NCBI GenBank assembly: GCA_040902225.1
Contig: JBBDXT010000002.1
Coordinates: 218,036 to 282,035 of the forward strand
Source of the DNA: Chloroflexota bacterium
Lineage (GTDB): Bacteria; Chloroflexota; Limnocylindria; QHBO01
DNA length: 64,000 nucleotides
Direction: 5' to 3'
A program made the position numbers and the translations under genes. The notes under the pieces were generated by a model. The model made no database searches. It had not been told where the DNA came from and worked only from the letters and a program-made list of their open reading frames with translations. Shown piece by piece: positions 26,324-34,010 of the stretch (its first letter is position 1; each line of letters starts with the position of its first letter).

Positions 26324-26518
26324 ATGCCCACTCCCAGTCGTTCGCGCTCCAGAGGCCTGCTCAGCACCTGGGCCGGCGACTCCCTCGTGCGCCGTTTCTT
26401 GGCCTGGTTGGTGCAAAGCGCGATCCTGCTCGCAGTGGTTGCGATCGGTTTTGCGCTCATCTGGTTCGTCCTAACCCCGGGGATGATTGATGGCATCACC
26501 CAGGTCTTCGCCCGGTGA
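26324..26518 (+). CDS. Small single-span membrane protein, 64 aa
   Basis: MPTPSRSRSRGLLSTW gives a basic N-terminus; WLVQSAILLAVVAIGFALIW is one transmembrane helix; a short tail follows. No family recognised. It directly follows the shared promoter/hairpin leader and lies 66 bp upstream of the nuclease-helicase pair, so it may be its first gene. Confidence 0.6.
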   Translation: MPTPSRSRSRGLLSTWAGDSLVRRFLAWLVQSAILLAVVAIGFALIWFVLTPGMIDGITQVFAR

Positions 26519-26584
26519 CGGAACTCGCCAGCAACGCCGCTTGCCGAACAGGCCACCCAAAGGCCTGCTACAGGGAGGACACCA

Positions 26585-27949
26585 GTGCCCATGTTGCGTG
26601 ATGAGCGATGGCCAGTCGCTCGGCTGATTCCTCTGACGTCCGATACCGGCGTCGAAGCTAAGGAGCGAAATGCCGCATCCGCCCTACTCGCTGTGCTATC
26701 GCACGTGGATGAGTTCGGGCGCAGTCTCCTTAAGCCGCTCGGCGCGCCCGCAGGAAGGATCGAGGCGTTCGTTGAGACGCAGATCAAGGCGGAGAACGGA
26801 AAGACGATCCGGCCGGACGGTTTGATCGGAGTTACGCGCGGCGGCAGAACGTGGTGGGCTCTCGTCGAGTGCAAGATCGGCGCCCAGCCACTAACCACTG
26901 AGCAGATGGAGATGTACCTCGATCTAGCTCGCTTCATCGGCATCGACGCGGTGCTTTCTATCTCGAATCAATTCACGTCGCGATCATCCGACTACCCGAT
27001 CTCGATTGACAAGAAGAAGCTCAAGAAGGTGGCCCTTCATCATTGGTCTTGGGTGCGTGTATTGACCGAAGCCGAGGTCCAGAAGCAATTCCGCGGAGTT
27101 AACGACCCGGATCAGGCCTATCTTCTCGACGAGCTCATCCGCTACCTCTCGGACCCTCGGTCAGGAGTTGTCCAGTTCAACGACATGGGTCCCAGTTGGA
27201 TCCGAGTGAAGGATGGAGCAAGGAATCGGACGTTGCGGAAGACGGATGAGGACGTCGGCACTGTCGCCAACCGGTGGGACGAACTCGTCCGTTTCCTGAC
27301 CCTCCAAATGACCAAGGAGTTGGGGCGCGACGTACGTGAACTGCAGCGCCGAACCGAGACCTCGGCGGCTGCGCGTCATCAGGCCCTTCGCGAGTCGCTG
27401 GCGGACTCGGGCGAGCTCTACGCCGAGCTCAACATCCCCGACACAGCCGGGCCACTCGAGATCATTGCGGACCTCTCGGAACGGCAGATCCGTATCTCGA
27501 CTGAACTGGCTGCTCCAAAGGAAGGCCAATCGCGGGGCCGCATTTCCTGGCTGCTCCGCCAACTCCAGAAGGCTCCCCCCGACCTGACCGTCGAAGCGCG
27601 AGTCTCACGTCTGTCGACGACTTTGATGGCCACTCTCTCCGACTTGCGTGAAGAACCTTCCGCGCTCCTTCCAGACCGAACGCGAGAAATCCGCGGCTTC
27701 CGGCTTACGCTCACTCGTGACCTGGGTATCAATCGCGCGGGTGGTCGGGGATCCTTCATCGAGAGCGTCTTGCTGACCGTCAAGAGTTACTACGGCGATG
27801 TGTTGCAGAAGCTCACGGCCTGGAAGCCCCGTGCGCCGAAACTCCGCACGCGTCCGATAGGGGAAGAGATCGTGGAGGTGCCGCCCGCGATCGCCGAGGG
27901 TCTCGAGGAGGCCGCCGAGCTGGATACGGAGCTCACGGGTCAAACGTGA
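26585..27949 (+). CDS. Predicted PD-(D/E)XK nuclease-like protein, 454 aa
   Basis: GTG start with GGGAGG 8 nt upstream. Residues about 60-100 read VETQIKAENG, RPDG and WWALVECKIG: Glu64, Asp78 and Glu95-x-Lys97 match the PD-(D/E)XK nuclease core. The C-terminal 300 residues are helical, with charged coiled-coil-like stretches (LGRDVRELQRRTETSAAARH) and no recognised domain. It overlaps the next gene by 4 bp (GTGA). Base composition is lower in GC than the neighbouring core genes. Such nuclease-first operons next to helicases are common in antiviral islands (inference). Confidence 0.72.
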   Translation: MPMLRDERWPVARLIPLTSDTGVEAKERNAASALLAVLSHVDEFGRSLLKPLGAPAGRIEAFVETQIKAENGKTIRPDGLIGVTRGGRTWWALVECKIGAQPLTTEQMEMYLDLARFIGIDAVLSISNQFTSRSSDYPISIDKKKLKKVALHHWSWVRVLTEAEVQKQFRGVNDPDQAYLLDELIRYLSDPRSGVVQFNDMGPSWIRVKDGARNRTLRKTDEDVGTVANRWDELVRFLTLQMTKELGRDVRELQRRTETSAAARHQALRESLADSGELYAELNIPDTAGPLEIIADLSERQIRISTELAAPKEGQSRGRISWLLRQLQKAPPDLTVEARVSRLSTTLMATLSDLREEPSALLPDRTREIRGFRLTLTRDLGINRAGGRGSFIESVLLTVKSYYGDVLQKLTAWKPRAPKLRTRPIGEEIVEVPPAIAEGLEEAAELDTELTGQT

Positions 27950-29889
27950 AACTGTACTCGGGGACGTCCGAGCAGTTCATGACGGATGCACGGATGCATC
28001 GAATCGCCGAGAAGCTGCGGGTCGAGTACGTCAGTCAGATCGGTCACAAGCCCGGAGGCGCGGAGTTCGCCTCCTGGCAGAACAGTCTCGGCGCGCTGGC
28101 CATGCTGATAGGCCAAGCGGAGCTGAACGACCATGGAGTGATCCTTGAATACCAGCTCGGCAACACCAGCCGACGTCTGGACGCGATGCTCACCGGCCAT
28201 GCAACCACGAGCGCCGAAAGCGCGGTAATCGTCGAGCTAAAGCAGTGGGGCGATACAGGACCTTCAAACGCGGACGGATGTGTCGAGACCCGGGTCGGAG
28301 GGCGAGTTAGACCGGTCCCCCACCCATCGGTGCAGGTTGGCCACTACGAACAGTGGCTCCTCGACAACCACACCGTCTTTTACGAGGACGGCGTAAATCT
28401 CGCCGGAGTGAGCTACCTCCACAACCTGCTCTTCGACCCTGACGAGGAGCTGTTCGCCCCGAAGCACGCCTCGTACCTGGCCACCAATCCGCTCTTCACT
28501 GGCGACCAGTCAGAAGACCTTGCTGGGTACCTCAACGAGCGCCTGTCCGAGGGCGACGGCATCTCGATCATGGCCAAGGTCCTCGAGTCTCGGTACAAGC
28601 CGAGCAGGAAGCTCCTCGAGCACACCGCCGAAATGGTCGCCGGCCAGCAGGAGTTCATCCTCCTGGACGAGCAATTCGTCGTCTTCGAGTCGGTGCTCAC
28701 CGCCGCGCGACAAGGGTTCCACGACACGCACAAGCGGGTGATCCTGGTCAAGGGCGGACCGGGCACTGGCAAATCAGTGATCGCGCTGCACCTCGTCGGA
28801 CGCTTGGCGAAGGAGGGCTTCAACGCCCAGCACGCTACCGGCAGTAAGGCGTTCACCGAGAACATGCGCCGAGTCGTCGGCTCGCGTGCTCGGGCGCTCT
28901 TCGCCTACTTCAACCAGTTCGGGAACGCAGCTCCGAACGACATCGACGTCTTGATCCTTGACGAGGCGCATCGGCTGCGAAAGACATCGGCGCACCGCTT
29001 CCAGCCAAAAGCACAGCGCACCGATCTAGCTCAGGTGGATGAGCTGGTGCGATCCGCGAAGACATCGGTCTTCTTCATCGACGACCTTCAGGCGGTTCGC
29101 CCCGACGAGGTCGGCAGCACCGACCTCATCAGCGAGACGGCCCACCGCGCCGGTGCCGAGATCCAGGAGTTCGAGCTCGAGACCCAGTTCCGGTGCGCAG
29201 GCTCCAAGGGCTTCGTCACCTGGGTCGACAACACGCTCGGCCTGGACGAGACCGCGAACCCCATCTGGGATGGCAGCGAAGGCTTCGACTTCCAGATCGT
29301 CGACTCGGTCGAGCAGCTGGATGCCATGATCCGATCGAAAGCCGATGAGGGCCACACCGCGCGCCTCGTCGCCGGCTTCTGCTGGCCCTGGTCCGATCCG
29401 CTCGACGACGGCACCCTGGTGCCCGATGTGAAGGTTGGCGCCTGGCAGATGCCGTGGAACGCCAAGTCCGATGCCGGCCGCCTGGCCGACGGCATCCCGC
29501 AGGAGCGCTTCTGGGCATCTGACCCCCGCGGCATCAACCAGGTCGGCTGCATCTACACGGCTCAGGGCTTCGAGTTCGACTACGTCGGCGTCATCTTCGG
29601 CACGGACCTCCGCTGGGATCCCGCCTCCGAATCATGGGTCGCAGATCCTGGCTCATCGCACGACTCGATGGTCAAGCGTGCCAAGGGCGACGAGTTCCTG
29701 GAACTCGTGAAGCGCACCTACCGCGTCCTTCTCACCCGCGGCATGAAGGGCTGCTACGTGTACTTCGAGGATGCGGCGACGCAACAAGGCGTTCAGAGCC
29801 GCTTCGATTTGGGAAGGCTACCAGTCGAAGGCGCGGACGCGGAGCCGCGACGCGACGGGGCACTCGAACCAATCGACGTCAGTGCTTAA
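27946..29889 (+). CDS. DUF2075-type helicase with N-terminal nuclease-like domain
   Basis: 647 aa from a GTG overlapping the previous gene. Residues about 55-100 contain RRLDAML and AVIVELKQW, again a D..ExK nuclease-like core. Around residue 270 VKGGPGTGKSVIALHL is Walker A, and about 335 VLILDEAHRLRK is Walker B; YTAQGFEFDYVGVIFG and VLLTRGMKGCYVYF are helicase motifs V/VI. This is the DUF2075 (Schlafen-group-3-like) helicase architecture. It likely acts with the upstream nuclease on foreign nucleic acid or stalled forks. Ends 15 bp from the convergent lipoprotein gene. Confidence 0.85.
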   Translation: MKLYSGTSEQFMTDARMHRIAEKLRVEYVSQIGHKPGGAEFASWQNSLGALAMLIGQAELNDHGVILEYQLGNTSRRLDAMLTGHATTSAESAVIVELKQWGDTGPSNADGCVETRVGGRVRPVPHPSVQVGHYEQWLLDNHTVFYEDGVNLAGVSYLHNLLFDPDEELFAPKHASYLATNPLFTGDQSEDLAGYLNERLSEGDGISIMAKVLESRYKPSRKLLEHTAEMVAGQQEFILLDEQFVVFESVLTAARQGFHDTHKRVILVKGGPGTGKSVIALHLVGRLAKEGFNAQHATGSKAFTENMRRVVGSRARALFAYFNQFGNAAPNDIDVLILDEAHRLRKTSAHRFQPKAQRTDLAQVDELVRSAKTSVFFIDDLQAVRPDEVGSTDLISETAHRAGAEIQEFELETQFRCAGSKGFVTWVDNTLGLDETANPIWDGSEGFDFQIVDSVEQLDAMIRSKADEGHTARLVAGFCWPWSDPLDDGTLVPDVKVGAWQMPWNAKSDAGRLADGIPQERFWASDPRGINQVGCIYTAQGFEFDYVGVIFGTDLRWDPASESWVADPGSSHDSMVKRAKGDEFLELVKRTYRVLLTRGMKGCYVYFEDAATQQGVQSRFDLGRLPVEGADAEPRRDGALEPIDVSA

Positions 29890-29904
29890 GCACCCCGGGT
29901 CTAA

Positions 29905-30378
29905 CTACCGGATGATCGTGGTTCCATTGCCGCAATAGATCTGGTCGTCACCGCCTGAGCCGTCGTAGATGCATAAGCCCCACCGGGCAGCGCCGACCGT
30001 AGTCGCGATGAATTCCACACTGTATTGCGCACTACCACCAGCAGGCACGCCAGGGAGGTCGGCGTAGTCGCCGAAGAACTCGCTGACGTCGCAGGTGGGC
30101 ACACATCCAACAATATCTGCGTACTGATCAATATCGGAAAACTGCAGCTTGGTGCCCGGATTAGCAGCAGTGCCAGTGTTGGACAGTTCAATGTTTACGA
30201 CGATCGATCCACCGACGGCGACCTCTGTCGTATAGGTAACTTCGTCCACGGACACTTCCGACGGCACAGAGGCGGGCTCTTCATCTGTGCTTCGGTTGCC
30301 TCCGTCGCCACCACCTCCCTCAGGGCTGCACGCCGCTGCCATCAAGGCAAGCGCAACCATCGCGGGCACAAGCTTCAC
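29905..30378 (-). CDS. Predicted lipoprotein, 157 aa
   Basis: MKLVPAMVALALMAAAC is a lipoprotein signal with Cys17 as lipidation site. An acidic Gly/Glu linker follows, then one beta-sandwich-like domain (VAVGGSIVVNIELSNTG, ARWGLCIYDG) with two cysteine pairs, similar in outline to Ig-like/CARDB folds. Function unknown; surface exposed. The 30379-30600 region upstream holds a possible promoter and no gene. Confidence 0.75.
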   Translation of the reverse strand: MKLVPAMVALALMAAACSPEGGGGDGGNRSTDEEPASVPSEVSVDEVTYTTEVAVGGSIVVNIELSNTGTAANPGTKLQFSDIDQYADIVGCVPTCDVSEFFGDYADLPGVPAGGSAQYSVEFIATTVGAARWGLCIYDGSGGDDQIYCGNGTTIIR

Positions 30379-30618
30379 GCTGGATTCCCTCCCTCAGGCC
30401 GCTATGCGGCCGCATGGATCGCAAGTTACACCCTGGAGGCAAGCCAATTGATCAGATGACAATTAGGCTCTCAGGCATGGCAAGGCCTACACCTCAACGG
30501 GTGCGTCAGGAGGCGCCCGGCCAAGTGCAAAGGAGGCGGGCCACGACCGTCAAAAGGCGAGTCCTCGCACCGTTGTGCCGGGCGTTATGCTGCTGTACAT
30601 CCGGACAGGGGTGGAGCC

Positions 30619-30906
30619 ATGATCCGCGACCTCAAGGGCACCATCCAGCGCGAAGGCGCCCAGATTGGGCTGTTCATCACCCTCGAAGAGCCCTCCAAGC
30701 CGATGCTGCTCGAGACCTCCACCGCCGGCGTCTACACCTCACCCGTCTCAGGCAAGGACTACCCGCGCATCCAGATCCTGAGCATCCGCCAGCTGCTCGA
30801 AGAGCACGCTAAGCCGATGCTGCCCCTGCTCCTGATGCCCACCTACCAGCAGGCCGAGCGTATCCCCGCCAAGCAGGCCGCGGAGCAAAGAGAATTCTTG
30901 GGCTAG
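30619..30906 (+). pseudogene. DNA methyltransferase, C-terminal fragment (95 aa frame)
   Basis: MIRDLKGTIQREGAQIGLF, ITLEEPSKPML, GKDYPRIQILSIRQLLEE and the end KQAAEQREFLG form the C-terminus of the same broad class of site-specific DNA methyltransferases whose N-termini are scattered at 4038-8562 and 25045. The frame is intact with its own ATG, GGTGGAG ribosome site and a TTATGCT -10 about 27 nt upstream, so it could be expressed as a small protein. The catalytic part is missing. Followed by 30907-31235, about 330 bp in which no convincing gene is seen. Confidence 0.8.
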
Positions 30907-31235
30907 CAGGCGTCCCCACGCGCCGAGCCTTGTGCTCTCGGGTGCAGAGCCTTGCGGCTGGCCGGAGAGATACCTAATATCAACCGTCCGAATGACCCGT
31001 GTAAGAGCCGACCACGCCGAGCCAGCAGCCGCGTCTGACGATCTTGGGCGCGCTGAACTGCGTCTCTCTGCAGGCACGAACTATGTCTACCGTTACCACC
31101 TCGCCCCACAGCCCAGCGTTGTGGCCGACCCAATCGGGACCCCGGCCGGCCAGACGGTTCCCATGGGCACAAGTCCCATCGGTGCTGGGTTATGGATTTC
31201 CCTCCCAACGAGCCCGCTCATCCGTCAGGAGCGGA

Positions 31236-32387
31236 CTACGTAACAGATCGCCAATGAGCGCTCCGGACCGCAGCTTGAACTCCACTTATGGGTGCCTGCG
31301 CACGAAGCGCCTCCTGGACGGCCTGTTGCGCGGCTTGAAGTAGAGCCTGCTGCCCCTGTTGTAGCGCCGCCTGGAGCGCGGGTGGGAGTGTCTGTGGGTC
31401 GATTCCGGGCAACTGGAGATTCAGATTCAGCGACACATTCAACGTTGGCGGCATCTGGCGCTGCGCTCGGACGTTGAACCTTCCGCCGAACTCGCTGCCT
31501 GACTTTGTGGTCTCAAGCGCGGCGATGATGACATCTTCGTCGTAGGTATCGACCGACATCACAGCTGCCTCTGGGTCAATGGGCGATCGCAGCTGGAGAT
31601 GATCCTCGTATTCGTTTAGCAGACCCCACATCAGGACATCAAGGTCATCGGCGGCTTCCTCAACCGGCAGACCGATATCCTTTGCCTCGCGACTGCCGAT
31701 GGCATGACCGTGGGCATACACCCTCTCAGCCAACGTCTCCACGATAGTTGCCATTTCCTGCTCAGTCGGAGGGCTTGCTCGCGCTAACAGCAGTCGCCTG
31801 GCGACGTCGCGAATGTGCGAGTGGGTCCGGTAGGCATTCCCAAGACTGATCGCATCTATTCGCTCAAGGAGTTTCGTGAGGGCTGTCGAGAGGGCAGCCT
31901 GATCGGACAGCTTTCCTCGGTCCTGGACAAACCGGACATATGCCATCACGTCTTCAACATTGACCGTTTCCTGCACAAGCGAACTGCCTCCCCCCGGCAA
32001 TTGGACCATCCGTTGAAGGTTCATGATCGGATCGATTGGGCCGAGTTCCCCTTGACGCCCCATCACGATTTGATCCGCGCCGAGCGCTAGCAACGTACCC
32101 GCACTGTTCGCCCGGAAGGGAATAAGAACCCGCCATTCGTCGGCCGCCTGACGCAGTGCCGTTGCTAGCCGCCACGGGACATCGATTGCTCCTCCCCGGC
32201 TGTAGAGGAACAGGTCCAAGCGTTTGACGTGACCAATCTCGCGCAGCAACTCGTACATCGGCCGAACGGCGTCGTCACCGATCTGCGCCGGAACTGGTTG
32301 GCGATCGCCGGTGACATAGCTAATCACCCGGCTGCCGCGCAGCCGTTCAATTCGTCGTAAGAGCTGCACGCGTTTGGCCCGTGCCAT
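31236..32387 (-). CDS. Serine dehydratase proteinase family protein (ClpP/SppA-like)
   Basis: 383 aa from the ATG at 32387; an in-frame TTG at 32441 is the longer option. Residues 40-120 show LFLYSRGGAIDVPWRLATAL, then IPFRANSAGTLLALGADQIV with the probable nucleophile Ser in NSAG, and GELGPIDP: the crotonase/ClpP-like fold of SDH-type proteases. The C-terminal part adds a Gln/Ala/Leu-rich region (QAALQQGQQALLQAAQQAVQ), perhaps an oligomerisation helix. Usually membrane-independent. Last gene of an operon with hicAB and a DUF6941-like gene, an unusual partner for a protease. Confidence 0.85.
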   Translation of the reverse strand: MARAKRVQLLRRIERLRGSRVISYVTGDRQPVPAQIGDDAVRPMYELLREIGHVKRLDLFLYSRGGAIDVPWRLATALRQAADEWRVLIPFRANSAGTLLALGADQIVMGRQGELGPIDPIMNLQRMVQLPGGGSSLVQETVNVEDVMAYVRFVQDRGKLSDQAALSTALTKLLERIDAISLGNAYRTHSHIRDVARRLLLARASPPTEQEMATIVETLAERVYAHGHAIGSREAKDIGLPVEEAADDLDVLMWGLLNEYEDHLQLRSPIDPEAAVMSVDTYDEDVIIAALETTKSGSEFGGRFNVRAQRQMPPTLNVSLNLNLQLPGIDPQTLPPALQAALQQGQQALLQAAQQAVQEALRAQAPISGVQAAVRSAHWRSVT

Positions 32388-32444
32388 GTCCTTCGACTCC
32401 GAGTCGACCCCGTCGACTCCTCTCCTGGCCAACCCCAACAAGCG

Positions 32445-32864
32445 CTATCCCGGGGAGGACTGCACCTCCGTGCCTAGGATCTGGACCACGAACGGATACT
32501 CCGCCCGTTCCCCTTCGATCTCGACGATAAAGTGGTGAAGCCCGGCCTCCTTAAATGCCAATCCGCTGAGTACGAACTGAAAGTTCAGCTGGAGCGGGAG
32601 GTTCTCAATCATGTTTTCCCTGGACTCCATGGGTGCTGTGTCGTCGATCAGCACCTGAGATCCACTGGGAGTTGCGAGCGAGAGCTTGACGTGCTTCGCT
32701 CCCCTTTCGGCATGGTCCAGCTGCGCCGAGACGAGGACTGTCAATGCGACAGGGAACGGAAGGACTGGAGCGTTGATGACACGGACACCCATCCCAAGAA
32801 CGTTTAACTTGCCGTCATTGCTCTGATTGGCGCTGTCAGCTACGAGCAGATAGGCAATTCTCAT
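32445..32864 (-). CDS. DUF6941-like protein, 139 aa
   Basis: Starts at an ATG overlapping the hicB stop (ATGA). MRIAYLLVADSANQSNDGKL, NVLGMGVRVINAPVLPFPV, and the C-terminal HHFIVEIEGERAEYPFVVQI match the short beta-rich DUF6941 family, whose function is unknown. No signal peptide. Coupled to hicB upstream and 57 bp from the protease start (3 bp from its alternative start). A longer frame reaching to 33254 only mirrors hicB. Confidence 0.7.
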   Translation of the reverse strand: MRIAYLLVADSANQSNDGKLNVLGMGVRVINAPVLPFPVALTVLVSAQLDHAERGAKHVKLSLATPSGSQVLIDDTAPMESRENMIENLPLQLNFQFVLSGLAFKEAGLHHFIVEIEGERAEYPFVVQILGTEVQSSPG

Positions 32865-33415
32865 TGCTTCACCCCGAGCGCCATCGTCGAGTTCTGCATT
32901 ACCTCTTGGTTTCCAAGAACGACTCCCGCGTTCGCCGGCAGGGTTCTCAAGGAGGCACCCACACGCCATTCGGCGCTGTAACCGCCGCCAAACATAATGA
33001 AACGACTCGCTTGCCTCGACTGGAGAAGGCTCCAGGAAAGGCGTGAGGCGATGTCCGCCCCTAGGCGAGCCCCAGTTACTTCCGCAAGGGCGGTCGCGCA
33101 GTAGGAATTGAGGCTCACCCCTTCGCCCGTGGCCTGACCAACGAGCCGAGCGTGAAGACCCTTTGGTAAGCGCAGCACAAATTTGCCGCTGTATTCGCCT
33201 ACGCGGTTGGGCTCCGGAACGTCCTGGCCGCGAGCGTCCGCGGTCGCGATCCACAGGTCAATGACGTTGGGCAGGTCCGCCATGACCTCGTCAATGGATT
33301 CGCCAGTCGCCACACAACCCGGAAGCTGTGGAACGACGGCCGTCCACGTGCCGTCCACCTCGCGACGAACATCGAGGCGATATCCCCTCGTCGGGTCATT
33401 CGTTGTCGTCTTCAT
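32861..33415 (-). CDS. hicB: HicB-family antitoxin with extended C-terminus
   Basis: 184 aa from the ATG at 33415 (other in-frame starts at 33424 and 33436). Residues 10-65 (YRLDVRREVDGTWTAVVPQL, PGCVATGESIDEVMADL) are the HicB RNase-H-like domain; SGKFVLRLPKGLHARLVGQA and LNSYCATALAEV form a ribbon-helix-helix DNA-binding unit. A typical HicB ends there (about 135 aa); this one continues for about 60 residues with a Gly/aromatic segment (FIMFGGGYSAEWRVG) of unknown role. It would neutralise HicA and repress the operon, but the upstream toxin gene is broken. Confidence 0.85.
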   Translation of the reverse strand: MKTTTNDPTRGYRLDVRREVDGTWTAVVPQLPGCVATGESIDEVMADLPNVIDLWIATADARGQDVPEPNRVGEYSGKFVLRLPKGLHARLVGQATGEGVSLNSYCATALAEVTGARLGADIASRLSWSLLQSRQASRFIMFGGGYSAEWRVGASLRTLPANAGVVLGNQEVMQNSTMALGVKQ

Positions 33416-33629
33416 TTTCGTCATCGCCGCACTCATCGATGATCCTCAGCAATTCTGTTAGCTGGCCTATCCGTACGTGCCCCTTCTTGCACGTCATGGT
33501 GATGATCGGGGGGCAGTCGTCCCGGGCATAGGTCTCGTGGCTGCCGGACTCGCGAGCGAGCTCCCACCCAGCATCAGCGAGCAGCCGCCGAACATCTCGT
33601 CACTTCGCGTTGCCTTTGTTCCTCTTCAG
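33396..33629 (-). pseudogene. hicA: hicA toxin gene with in-frame stop
   Basis: The frame LKRNKGNAK-stop-RDVRRLLADAGW, then ELARESGSHETYARDD with the catalytic His of GSHETY, is HicA. Ser of the usual NAKSRDV is TGA (33602-33600), and the initiator position is CTG (33629), not ATG. No start codon exists between the stop and the conserved core. The 3' end overlaps hicB by 20 bp, as in working hicAB loci. The toxin, an mRNA interferase, is therefore probably not made. Confidence 0.8.
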
Positions 33630-33750
33630 CCGGTCGTGTTGGTCGCGCCAACTTGGTCGCGTCACTAGGCAGACCTTAGTACTGCATACGATACTACAGA
33701 GCGCAATAGTACTCGATTCGGTGGTTCCCGTGGCGGTTTCCAATGAAACA

Positions 33751-33780
33751 CGAGAGCCGGACTTCCGTCCGGCTCTCGTA
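33751..33780. terminator. Strong hairpin terminator
   Basis: Perfect 13-bp stem (arms ACGAGAGCCGGAC and its complement) with TTCC loop; on the minus strand it is followed by GTTTCATT. It lies just downstream (minus direction) of the ribonucleotide-reductase tail frame. Two tandem 13-bp copies of TACGGCGTGCGTC are at 33785-33810. Confidence 0.7.
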
Positions 33781-33810
33781 CCGCTACGGCGTGCGTCTAC
33801 GGCGTGCGTC

Positions 33811-34002
33811 TCAACTACAGCCGCTTGTGCTCCCGCAGTTGAGGCACTTGTAGCAGCTCCCGTTGCGGACCATGATCGAGCCGCAGTCCGAGCAGGCGGG
33901 GCTGTCCGCGGTATCGAAGATCACCGTCGGCTGCCCCTTCTCCAGCCGCTCCTCTCGGGCGGGGTCGCGCAATGAGCGCTTCGCCGGCACCCGCCACCGC
34001 AC
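33811..34002 (-). CDS. Free-standing ribonucleotide-reductase C-terminal tail (zinc ribbon), 63 aa
   Basis: GTG start. Residues 17-63 read EERLEKGQPTVIFDTADSP, then CSDCGSIM, CYKCLNCG and final GCS, matching the last 47 residues of NrdJ (41569-45930) with one substitution (Ala for Ser before the first CxxC). In the shared codons the DNA differences are otherwise synonymous, including AGC versus TCG for the same Ser. In class II reductases this cysteine tail re-reduces the active site, so a separate copy could act in trans or could be a remnant of a duplication. Divergent from the transporter at 34011 and followed by a strong terminator. Confidence 0.6.
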   Translation of the reverse strand: MRWRVPAKRSLRDPAREERLEKGQPTVIFDTADSPACSDCGSIMVRNGSCYKCLNCGSTSGCS

Positions 34003-34010
34003 AATGAAGC

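Noticed and set aside
26518-26545. A fifth methyltransferase 5' end after the 64-aa membrane gene
   Set aside because: Only about 24 bases resemble the start seen at 6514, with several mismatches; too little to call.
30907-31235. Possible short genes on either strand (for example a plus frame 30932-31243)
   Set aside because: Competing frames on both strands, no ribosome site, no family resemblance; treated as a gene-free stretch.
32865-33254. N-terminal extension of the DUF6941-like gene
   Set aside because: The longer frame lies wholly within hicB in another frame, and an ATGA overlap gives a natural start.
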